From Oligoflexia bacterium (lineage in GTDB: Bacteria; Bdellovibrionota; UBA1018): a stretch of 12,960 bases of DNA. The translations under genes were made by a program, and so were the position numbers. The stretch is taken from the NCBI GenBank assembly GCA_903928955.1, contig CAIYTD010000334.1:1-12960 (forward strand), written 5' to 3'. Below are positions 1 through 6,563 of the stretch, piece by piece. Position 1 is the stretch's first letter; the number at the start of each line of letters is the position of its first letter. The notes under the pieces were generated by a model. The model made no database searches. It had not been told where the DNA came from and worked only from the letters and a program-made list of their open reading frames with translations.

Positions 1-78
1 ATAACTATTTAAGCAAACGCATTGCGAGAGTAGAATAATACTATAAATAAAAATGAATAGAGCTTTCATAGAATAGAG

Positions 79-1569
79 TTAAAACTCAATTTGAGTATTA
101 GGCAATTTCTCCGTGAGGAAGTTTTTTTCTGTTCTTCCAATAGGATTTCGAGTGAGAATGAGAACATGAAGTCGAAGAAGATGCTGAGCGATGCTGCGAG
201 CGCTTTTGCCTCGGATTCTATTGCGTTCTAAATTTAGGTAATTCAGATGAGTCAAATTTTCACTTATTTTGACTACACCTGAATCTCTAATTCTATTTTC
301 AGCTAGATGTAAGTATTTTAAATTTATTAAATTTTGAGCAATTCTCAAAGCCCCATAAGGGCCGATCTCATTTGATCTGAGATGTAGTTCAATGAGTTGA
401 GTGAGCTTTTGAGCAATATGGAAAGTCCCTGCATTTCTGAGTTGATTTCCATTGAGATCTAAATAAGTTAGATTTTTTAAATTTTTAGCGATGCTTGAAG
501 CACCTTTTATTCCAATATGATTCATATCTAAAAGCAGATAATTTAGATTTTTCATTTGAGAAATCTTCTGAGCACCTTCATCCCCAATTTGATTTCCACC
601 CAAATTAAGAGATTGTAGTCGCGTGAGTCGAGCTATCTGAGCTGCACCTGCTTCTCCAATTCGATTGATGCTGAGCTGCAAATATTTAAGACTTGTAAGT
701 TGAGCAATGCTAGCAGCGCCTTCATCTCCAATGTTATTTTCATGGAGACTGAGAGAAATTAAGTTTCTAAGTTGAGTTATTCTATCGGCTCCATGAGGTC
801 CAAGATGATTATTATCTAAATTTAATTTAGTTAGTTTTGTGAGATTTTGAGCAATCTTTTGAGCGCCTGGTTCTCCAATTCCGTTTTCACCTAAATTCAG
901 TGAAGTAAGATTTGGAAGTTGAGAAATATATTCAGCTCCCATGTCGTTCAGTTCATTTGATTCTAAATTCAGAGATGTGAGATTTGTCAGGTTTTCAGCA
1001 ATTAGTTGAGCAGATCTTTCGTCCATTTCACAGGAGTTTAAATTCAAATAACGAAGGTTTTTGAGTTGTGAAAGATAAACAGAGCCTTCAGCTCCAATCT
1101 CACTATCAGAGAGATCGAGCGCAATCAGGTTTTTGAGGTGAGATATTTCTTTTGCATCTTGAGTAATGAAGTGAGTTTCGCTTAAATTCAATTTAATAAG
1201 TGTTTGAGGGAGCTGCGACAATAAGGAATGGTCGAATTGAGTTTTTGAAAAATTCAATACAGTAATTTTGCTAAATATTCCATTTCCAGTAAAAAGTTTA
1301 ATGAACTGTTCATTGGTAAATGTTACTTCACTAAAATCAAAAGTAGCCCGAGCTTGAATAGCTTGAGCTATCGCTTCTCTAACAGCTATTCTAGCTGCTC
1401 GATTAATTCCGCTTAATTTGACTAATTCAGCTGGATTCTGTTGAGTAAATTTAAAGACTCTCACCCGAATTTCATCTGACATTTCATCAAAAGTGGCACC
1501 CTCACTCGACCAGCAGATGAGTTGAGCGCCTAAGACAATACTACAAATGAAAGAGAATATATTTTTCAT
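79..1569 (-). CDS. Exported F-box-like, GALA-type leucine-rich repeat protein
   Basis: The frame is open back to an ATG at 1623. I prefer the internal ATG at 1569 because it gives a classic Sec signal peptide (MKNIFSF then a hydrophobic core); neither start has a good Shine-Dalgarno. Numbering from the 1623 start, residues 46-80 resemble an F-box: MSDEI, then VF, then a PAELVKLSGINRAAR segment in place of the usual L-P-x-E...IF...L...VxRxxR pattern. Residues 143-509 hold about 15 leucine-rich repeats of 24-25 residues with consensus LxxLxLxxNxIGxxGAxxIA. F-box plus GAxxLA-type LRRs is the architecture of the GALA (RipG) effectors of Ralstonia, where the F-box recruits SKP1 and the LRRs bind targets. 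That role here is inference; the F-box match is weak, while the LRR call is firm. Unlike type III effectors, this protein has a Sec signal. It is divergent from ilvA. Confidence 0.85.
   Translation of the reverse strand: MKNIFSFICSIVLGAQLICWSSEGATFDEMSDEIRVRVFKFTQQNPAELVKLSGINRAARIAVREAIAQAIQARATFDFSEVTFTNEQFIKLFTGNGIFSKITVLNFSKTQFDHSLLSQLPQTLIKLNLSETHFITQDAKEISHLKNLIALDLSDSEIGAEGSVYLSQLKNLRYLNLNSCEMDERSAQLIAENLTNLTSLNLESNELNDMGAEYISQLPNLTSLNLGENGIGEPGAQKIAQNLTKLTKLNLDNNHLGPHGADRITQLRNLISLSLHENNIGDEGAASIAQLTSLKYLQLSINRIGEAGAAQIARLTRLQSLNLGGNQIGDEGAQKISQMKNLNYLLLDMNHIGIKGASSIAKNLKNLTYLDLNGNQLRNAGTFHIAQKLTQLIELHLRSNEIGPYGALRIAQNLINLKYLHLAENRIRDSGVVKISENLTHLNYLNLERNRIRGKSARSIAQHLLRLHVLILTRNPIGRTEKNFLTEKLPNTQIEF
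97..1197 (-). repeat. Tandem 72-75 bp coding repeats (15 LRR units)
   Basis: At DNA level the LRR array appears as imperfect tandem units of 72 or 75 bp, matching the 24- or 25-residue protein repeat. Recurrent words such as the complement of 'GAGCAAT' and 'TTGAG' recur at that spacing. Units with an extra residue (for example IAQNL instead of IAQL) alternate irregularly with 24-residue units. Copies have diverged considerably, so recombination between them is probably limited. Confidence 0.75.
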
Positions 1570-1659
1570 AAAAATTGCTACCACGGCTACCATAAATTTT
1601 TGAATTGTCCAATATTCATTCAAGTAGTCAGTTCAATAGTATTTTATGAAATTATTCGA

Positions 1660-1665
1660 ATTATA
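1660..1665 (-). promoter_or_regulatory. Possible -10 box for the LRR gene
   Basis: The minus strand reads TATAAT here, a perfect -10 hexamer directed towards the LRR gene. No good -35 hexamer is present 16-18 bp upstream (best matches 2 of 6), so the call is weak. It abuts the -35 box of the plus-strand ilvA promoter, which would place two divergent promoters back to back. Confidence 0.25.
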
Positions 1666-1693
1666 TTGACACGTTCTTTCAGTGCTTCATAAT
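1666..1693 (+). promoter_or_regulatory. Sigma-70-type promoter for the ilvA operon
   Basis: A perfect -35 TTGACA (1666-1671) is followed, after a 16 bp spacer, by CATAAT (1688-1693), a 5/6 match to the -10 box. Transcription would begin near 1700, giving an untranslated leader of about 90 bases before the ilvA start. I see no terminator/antiterminator pair or leader peptide rich in branched-chain residues in that leader. Confidence 0.6.
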
Positions 1694-1789
1694 TTGTTCT
1701 GTTTATTTTATAGAGAGTTAAAAAAAGAGAAAAGTGCGAGAGAGCTTAGATTTAAAGTTCCAAAGCGTAAGTTGATGTAGCATAAGATT

Positions 1790-3043
1790 ATGACTAAGCA
1801 CACCCGTCATTCACTTAAAATCACTTTGGCAGAAATTCAAGATGCAAAACAGGAGCTCACTAAATATTTGCCTCCCTCTCCTTTATTGCTGAATGCGTGG
1901 CTATCGGATGTTTGGGAATGCAAGGTTTACTTGAAATTGGAAAATATGCAACCTATCGGTTCTTTTAAGATCCGAGGAGCAACCTATAAAATCTCTCGAT
2001 TGACCGAGTCAGAGAAAAAAAGGGGAGTCATTGCTGCAAGTGCAGGCAATCATGCTCAAGGTGTCGCATGGGGGTCGCGTCGACTCGGAGTAAAGGCTCT
2101 GATTGTAATGCCTCTTTGTGCGCCTATTGTGAAGGTTCAAAATACGGAGGCATTGGGCGCTGAAGTCATTTTACATGGAAATAATTATGAAGAAGCTTAT
2201 ACAGAAGCATGCCGCATTGCACATAAAACAGGCAGAGTATTTGTCCATGCCTTTGAAGATGATGCAGTGATCGCAGGGCAAGGTACAGTAGGGTTGGAGA
2301 TATTAGATCAGGTTCCAGATGCAGATTTTGTGTTAGGTTCTGTAGGGGGTGGCGGGCTCATGGCTGGTGTAGCTAGTGTTTTTAAGGCGTTGCGTCCACA
2401 GACTCAGATTGTAGGATGTCAAGCTTCGGGTGCAGCTGCAATGATTCGATCGATTTCAAAAGGCAAGGCAGTGCGGCTTCAGTCAGCAGTCACTTTTGCA
2501 GATGGAATTGCACTCATGAAAACGAGTGAAAAAATGAGGAAAATTCTTCATTCCAATATAGATGAATGGGTAGAAGTAAGCGAAGAGTCGATTGCTGCAG
2601 CTGTGCTTACATTACTTGAAAAAGGAAAAATACTTTCTGAAGGATCAGGTGCTGTCCCGCTTGCGGCATTAGAGGGATTGCGAAAAAAGATTCGAAAAAA
2701 GAAAGTTGTACTGATTGTTAGTGGCGGGAATATTGATGTGAATGTACTTTCTCGAATTATTGACCTGGGGCTGATTCGAACGGGGCGGCGGGTCAGAGTC
2801 AACGTCCTATTGCCAGATCGACCTGGTTCTCTTGCTCATTTAACAGATTTAATCGCAAAACAGGGTGCTAATATTTTACAGGCAATTCATGATCGCAATG
2901 AACCTTTCACTCAACTGGATCAAACGGAAGTTGCACTTACTTTAGAAACAAGGGGTCCTGATCATAGTGCTACTTTGGTACAAGCTTTAAGGGAGCAAGG
3001 GCTGAGGTTAGAGCTGGTACAGGATCGGTCCTTCATAAAATAA
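1790..3043 (+). CDS. ilvA: Threonine ammonia-lyase (threonine dehydratase), medium form with ACT domain
   Basis: This PLP enzyme deaminates L-threonine to 2-oxobutanoate, the entry to isoleucine synthesis or threonine catabolism, in the cytoplasm. The fold-type II core spans about residues 10-330. The Schiff-base lysine is K60 in GSFKIRGA; SAGNHAQG (84-91) follows; the phosphate-binding glycine loop is SVGGGGLMAG (184-193); SGGN (311-314) lies near the C-terminal end of the core. One ACT domain (about 336-410) begins VRVNVLLPDRPGSLAHL. At 417 residues, a single ACT domain matches the 'medium form' rather than the 500-residue biosynthetic IlvA with two regulatory repeats, so an allosteric ligand is plausible but unknown. 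Serine dehydratase side activity is common in this family. The ATG at 1790 has only a weak Shine-Dalgarno. A protease gene follows after 11 bases. Confidence 0.96.
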   Translation: MTKHTRHSLKITLAEIQDAKQELTKYLPPSPLLLNAWLSDVWECKVYLKLENMQPIGSFKIRGATYKISRLTESEKKRGVIAASAGNHAQGVAWGSRRLGVKALIVMPLCAPIVKVQNTEALGAEVILHGNNYEEAYTEACRIAHKTGRVFVHAFEDDAVIAGQGTVGLEILDQVPDADFVLGSVGGGGLMAGVASVFKALRPQTQIVGCQASGAAAMIRSISKGKAVRLQSAVTFADGIALMKTSEKMRKILHSNIDEWVEVSEESIAAAVLTLLEKGKILSEGSGAVPLAALEGLRKKIRKKKVVLIVSGGNIDVNVLSRIIDLGLIRTGRRVRVNVLLPDRPGSLAHLTDLIAKQGANILQAIHDRNEPFTQLDQTEVALTLETRGPDHSATLVQALREQGLRLELVQDRSFIK

Positions 3044-3054
3044 GGGGGGGTAGG

Positions 3055-4980
3055 ATGAATTTTTTCAACAGGTATTTCCACTTTGTTTTATGGATCTCAT
3101 TTATTGGAGGTGTCAGTTGTGGAAGGACAGATCCACCTCTTTCTGTAGCACCCCAAAATAGTTCTTGTGCACCTAAATATTTCCTTTCACAAGCTCCGAC
3201 TCAGGGTAATGCTTGGGCTTTTATGCCGGATCCTCTTGTGAGTTCGGGCGATAGTCACCTTTCGCCTTTATCGACTCAATTGGATAGTTATAGAAGCTCA
3301 GTCCGTTTAGCTCATTTAGATGGAAGCGGGATTTTAAAGGGAAGTTACGTTCAGGTGGTGAATGGGCTGAACTGTGATTGGGGCTTTGGTGCTTTTAGTC
3401 CTACTGGTCAGTTTACCTATTCACAAAAGGATTTCAGATTTCAGGAGGCAATGGCTTATTATTTTGGTGATATTTATCGCAGTCAGCTGGATCAGGTCGG
3501 CTATCTTCAATCCAGAGGATCCGTTTTTTTAGTCGCTCACTGTGAGAAGAATGATAATGCCTATTTTGCCCGGGGTATCGATTCATTGGGGCGATGGATC
3601 GAAATGGTTTGCTTGGGAGATTCTGTTTCTTCACCCGGGGCTTATTATGGTGATGATGGGATTGTGACGATTCACGAGTTGCAACATGCGACGACTGGAG
3701 GTAATTACTCGTTTTCTGAAGATCTAAATCAGTTGTTTTATGATGAGGCGGGAGCATTGAATGAAGCCGTTTCGGATTATATGGGGCTGTCCTTTTTAGA
3801 CGCATTTATAAATCCTTCTTCTTCATGGGATCCCCGCATTTTTAGTCGCTGGGCACTGGGAACTTTTGATCCAGCAGGAAGTCACGCTCGGGGAGCCCAT
3901 CTTTGTCCTACTTATGATTCTCATTATCCTAATTGTGATCGTTTTCCTGCTTTTGAAGTGCCATCTGCTACAAATGGTTATTCGAGTACGATGAGCTATG
4001 TTTATCCCGATGGCTTAGGGTGGCCATTTGAGGATTCTCGTCATTCTCGTGATCTAAGTGAAATTTATAAAAATACAACTTACCAAGAGGAAATTCATAA
4101 CGCAGGAATTATTTTATTAGGCACTTTATGGGATTTGTATTCGGCCATTAAAAAAAATCATTCAGGACAGGGAGAGTTTGCTTACAAAGCAGTTGCTCAA
4201 TTAATTTTAGAATCCATACGTCATTTACCGCAACCCAATTTAGTTACGCAGCATTCGCCCGTTCATTTCATTGGGTTGGCTTCTCAGATGGTGACCTTTG
4301 CAGGCCTCATGACTGGTTTCACATCCGCTGATCAAGCATCTATTCAGCAAGTATTAGTCGCGAGAGGGCTCTATCAATTTCCAACTATTCAGTCTTCGGC
4401 TTGGGCAGATGTGGGAGCCGGAACGAATATGGACATTCAAGAATCTTCTACTCTTGGAATCTATGTTGCCGATAATCCTCAACTCTTAAAGAAATGGCTA
4501 TTGAATTTAAAAAAGGATCCATCGATTTTGTCTCAAAATCAAGAGACCGGATTCAACCATCTTCTAGATCCCGGCGAATTAGTCGCAGTTTGGTTTGATA
4601 TTCGGAATACTTCGAGCCTGACGGCAGGGGGTGTGATGCTTACGATTGCTTCTCCTGACCCAGATCTTGAAATTTTTGATGATTCCCTGAATCGGGGGTA
4701 TCTGTCCCAATCTGGATGGAATGAAACTCAAATCATGTACCAAAAAATTAACGGCAGCGCCATTACTTCTCTGCTGAATTCATCCGGAAGTTCTTCCTCC
4801 TTACCCATTGGAAATACTTATTTTCAAACGAATCCCCGGTTTAATGCTTCTTATCGCACAGCAGTCTGGATGAAAGTAAGTCCCACTGCTCAGCATGGAA
4901 AAGTCGTGCATTTGAGTGTTGAAGCGACTCCTTCCAACGGAGTTGCATCTAGCCTCATCATTCCGGTTACGATCCACTAA
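3055..4980 (+). CDS. Secreted thermolysin/fungalysin-like (M4/M36-type) zinc metallopeptidase lacking a propeptide
   Basis: The 641-residue protein begins with a signal sequence ending in GGVSC. Cys22 could be lipidated, but the -3 Gly makes the lipobox poor. The gluzincin active site is clear: HELQH (207-211) gives zinc ligands H207 and H211 and catalytic E208. EAGALNEAVSD (231-241) supplies the third ligand E237 and is close to the thermolysin pattern. HNAGIILLGTLWDLY (348-362) resembles the M36/M4 helix carrying the transition-state histidine, here probably H348. Residues about 500-641 look like a beta-sandwich (LDPGELVAVWFDIRNTS), as in CARDB-type C-terminal domains. Only about 180 residues precede the active site and no FTP/PepSY propeptide is seen; that module is encoded by the next gene. 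The ATG follows a G-rich Shine-Dalgarno. Substrate is unknown. Confidence 0.88.
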   Translation: MNFFNRYFHFVLWISFIGGVSCGRTDPPLSVAPQNSSCAPKYFLSQAPTQGNAWAFMPDPLVSSGDSHLSPLSTQLDSYRSSVRLAHLDGSGILKGSYVQVVNGLNCDWGFGAFSPTGQFTYSQKDFRFQEAMAYYFGDIYRSQLDQVGYLQSRGSVFLVAHCEKNDNAYFARGIDSLGRWIEMVCLGDSVSSPGAYYGDDGIVTIHELQHATTGGNYSFSEDLNQLFYDEAGALNEAVSDYMGLSFLDAFINPSSSWDPRIFSRWALGTFDPAGSHARGAHLCPTYDSHYPNCDRFPAFEVPSATNGYSSTMSYVYPDGLGWPFEDSRHSRDLSEIYKNTTYQEEIHNAGIILLGTLWDLYSAIKKNHSGQGEFAYKAVAQLILESIRHLPQPNLVTQHSPVHFIGLASQMVTFAGLMTGFTSADQASIQQVLVARGLYQFPTIQSSAWADVGAGTNMDIQESSTLGIYVADNPQLLKKWLLNLKKDPSILSQNQETGFNHLLDPGELVAVWFDIRNTSSLTAGGVMLTIASPDPDLEIFDDSLNRGYLSQSGWNETQIMYQKINGSAITSLLNSSGSSSSLPIGNTYFQTNPRFNASYRTAVWMKVSPTAQHGKVVHLSVEATPSNGVASSLIIPVTIH

Positions 4981-4995
4981 AGGAGAGGTCAAACT

Positions 4996-5790
4996 ATGAA
5001 ACGGATTCTACTGGGGGTAGTACTCGTCTTATGCGTGGGATGGGGTATTTTTGTGGGTCGACGGGATCGGTTGTTTCCCCCTATTGCAGCGTCTTCTATT
5101 TCTAGAATTATGGTTCCATCTGCAACTCCTGCTCTTCCTTCTTATTCTCCTTCTTCTCCTCTTTCTCCTTCTGCATTGACTTCGAGCCAGAGGTGGAAAA
5201 AATTTTTAAAAGAATATGGTGCGGAACTCAAGCCAGAGTTTAGTCGATTCGGGCAGCTTCTTTCAATCCGAGGAGAAATGGGCATAGGCAAGCCAGGAGC
5301 TCCTGACTTTCGTCCTGAAGAATCTCAAAAAGTAATTGCTCGAGCAGAAGAAGTCCTCTTATCGGCTCGCAGCCTTCTCGGTATTCAGTCTGAACTGCCT
5401 CTCAAAAATGTTGCTGTTAAAGGAAGCCCCTTTGCAGCTCAAGTTTTTTTTAGCGAAAGTTACCAGGGTCTTCCTATTCGGCCAGGAGGAAATATCAAAG
5501 TGGATCTCGGGACTCAAGGCGAGGTACTCGGGGTGGATTCAGATTATGTTTCAAAAGTAATTTTAGTGAATCGAATTTTGCTGAGTTCTGAAGATGCTCT
5601 TTTGAGAGTTCAATCCATCTTTAAGAATGATTCTGCTTCTCTTTTACGCCCATCTGCAGCAGAGCAAATCATTTGGGTAAAAGGGCTAGAAGGAAGATAC
5701 GCTTATTCATTTCTAGCAAAAGGTTATCAAGTCATTATGGATGCTGAAACAGGGAAGGTGCTTTCGAGTTGGGATCGGAAACAGTATTGA
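4996..5790 (+). CDS. Stand-alone FTP/PepSY-type propeptide-like protein (putative chaperone/inhibitor of the adjacent protease)
   Basis: The 264-residue protein has an N-terminal hydrophobic segment (about 4-20; signal peptide or anchor), a Ser/Pro-rich linker (about 41-62), then a folded region. Residues 145-180 (VFFSESYQGLPIRPGG, then VDLGTQGEVLGVDS) match the fungalysin/thermolysin propeptide (FTP) pattern, in which a Y-x-G-x-P turn precedes a strand and a Gly-x-Val hairpin. Residues about 195-258 look PepSY-like, ending YQVIMDAETGKVLSSW. In M4/M36 zymogens this FTP-PepSY unit is fused N-terminally to the protease, assisting folding and inhibiting it. Here it has no catalytic domain and lies 15 bases after the protease gene with a strong AGGAGAGG site (4982-4989). 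I infer that it acts in trans on that protease. Its 3' end overlaps the convergent lipoprotein gene by 56 bases. Confidence 0.75.
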   Translation: MKRILLGVVLVLCVGWGIFVGRRDRLFPPIAASSISRIMVPSATPALPSYSPSSPLSPSALTSSQRWKKFLKEYGAELKPEFSRFGQLLSIRGEMGIGKPGAPDFRPEESQKVIARAEEVLLSARSLLGIQSELPLKNVAVKGSPFAAQVFFSESYQGLPIRPGGNIKVDLGTQGEVLGVDSDYVSKVILVNRILLSSEDALLRVQSIFKNDSASLLRPSAAEQIIWVKGLEGRYAYSFLAKGYQVIMDAETGKVLSSWDRKQY

Positions 5791-6196
5791 GAAGGATTTG
5801 AAGGTTTTTACTCCCGACTGGGATGCTTTGGAGATGAGCTTTTCCTTCGAGATCGCCCTTGGAAAGAGGTGTAGCCGAACCTGTTTGTGCAATGCGAGCG
5901 GTGATCGTATATTTTCCTGAAAAGCCGGAGTCTGGAATCATTGCGTCTTGTTGGGTTAGCTCGAACTGAATCGGAAACGAAAAAGGCTGAGTGAAGCGTT
6001 TGACTAAAGCCGGAGGCCCTGAGGGTTGATCTACTGGGCGGGCAACAATAAATAAGACAGCTTGAGGGCTGAGTCGAGCTTGAAGTTCTGGAAGAATATC
6101 AATGGTTCCAGAGATTTTACTTTCACGCCGAGTGCAGCCTAAGAGACTGAGTGACAGGACGGCGCAAGAGAGGATTAAAAGACTCCAATTTTTCAT
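5735..6196 (-). CDS. Lipoprotein with a stand-alone CycH/CcmI C-terminal-like domain
   Basis: The frame opens at 6214, but the ATG at 6196 is preceded by AAGGTG (6204-6209) seven bases upstream, so I start there (153 residues). A signal peptide ends in the lipobox LLGC with Cys21. The mature part (ISGTIDILPELQARLSP, then AVLFIVARP, the pair PALV and FPIQFELTQQDAM, then YTITARIAQTG and GDLEG) follows the pattern of the C-terminal domain of the cytochrome c biogenesis factor CycH/CcmI. In CcmI this follows TPR repeats and helps present apocytochrome; here it stands alone on a lipid anchor, and no other ccm genes are in view. A role in cytochrome maturation is therefore only a hypothesis. It lies 25 bases downstream of tRNA-Arg on the same strand. 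Confidence 0.75.
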   Translation of the reverse strand: MKNWSLLILSCAVLSLSLLGCTRRESKISGTIDILPELQARLSPQAVLFIVARPVDQPSGPPALVKRFTQPFSFPIQFELTQQDAMIPDSGFSGKYTITARIAQTGSATPLSKGDLEGKAHLQSIPVGSKNLQILLNTVSDPNSKAPSLFQHP

Positions 6197-6221
6197 TTTT
6201 GTACACCTTGACACATGGAAA

Positions 6222-6299
6222 TGGCGACTCCGGAGGGTCTCGAACCCCCGACCTGATGCTTAGAAGGCACCTGCTCTGATCCAGCTGAGCTACGGAGTC
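6222..6299 (-). tRNA. tRNA-Arg (anticodon UCU, reads AGA/AGG)
   Basis: On the minus strand the acceptor GACTCCG pairs with CGGAGTC, followed by discriminator G and an encoded CCA. The D arm is GCTC/GAGC, and the anticodon stem is GGTGC/GCATC with a G-U pair. The anticodon loop CTTCTAA gives anticodon TCT, which is arginine for AGA. The T arm is GGGGG-TTCGAGA-CCCTC. All cloverleaf parts are present and of normal length. Confidence 0.95.
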
Positions 6300-6312
6300 G
6301 CATTTTTAACTC

Positions 6313-6341
6313 TATATAACAACTTGGGTCAAACGTGTTAG
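6313..6341 (-). promoter_or_regulatory. Possible promoter of the tRNA-Arg/lipoprotein unit
   Basis: On the minus strand CTAACA (6336-6341, 4/6 to the -35 box) is followed after 17 bp by TATATA (6313-6318). Initiation would fall a few bases before the tRNA 5' end at 6299, as is usual for tRNA genes. The plus strand offers TATAAC at 6315-6320 as a possible -10 for the FmdB gene, but without a matching -35. Confidence 0.4.
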
Positions 6342-6350
6342 GCTAGATCC

Positions 6351-6554
6351 ATGGCCTTGTACGAATATTTTTGTGATCGCTGTCAATACAAGTTTGAGCA
6401 AATTACTTCGGAAAGGGACCCTGACCAAGGGAAATGCCCAAAATGTCATTCTAAAGAAACGCGAAAGCTCCTTTCTCGATTTGCCATTGGCGGACAAGGA
6501 GATTTGCGAGAAAGTACTCAGCATGGTTGCGACGATCCGAACCATCGCCATTAA
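6351..6554 (+). CDS. FmdB-family putative zinc-ribbon regulatory protein
   Basis: This 67-residue protein has the FmdB/CxxC-CxxC zinc-ribbon form: MALYEYFCDRC gives C8 and C11, and CPKC gives C29 and C32. It has the typical short linker with F and E residues (KFEQITSERD). The tail is Gly-, Asp- and His-rich (HGCDDPNHRH) and may bind metal as well. The family was named from the amide/urea-operon protein FmdB, and the biochemical role of most members is unknown. The ATG has only a weak AGG upstream. The stop codon is 9 bases before the rmuC start, so the two are probably one transcript. Confidence 0.88.
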   Translation: MALYEYFCDRCQYKFEQITSERDPDQGKCPKCHSKETRKLLSRFAIGGQGDLRESTQHGCDDPNHRH

Positions 6555-6563
6555 ACTATTGAT

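Noticed and set aside
97..1197. CRISPR-like or satellite periodicity
   Set aside because: The 72-75 bp periodicity is explained by coding leucine-rich repeats; copies are divergent and there are no conserved repeat/unique spacer pairs.
1775..1780. Minimal ATG-TAG start-stop codon pair just before ilvA
   Set aside because: There is no ribosome binding site and nothing suggests regulation by it.
3106..3120. Confident lipoprotein call for the metallopeptidase from GGVSC
   Set aside because: The -3 residue is Gly rather than Leu/Val/Ile/Ala, so lipidation is only a possibility and the protein is described as secreted.
3434..3805. Minus-strand open frame of 123 codons inside the protease gene
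   Set aside because: It lies opposite the metallopeptidase active-site region, its translation is low-complexity (His/Ser/Lys-rich), and it has no motif or ribosome binding site.
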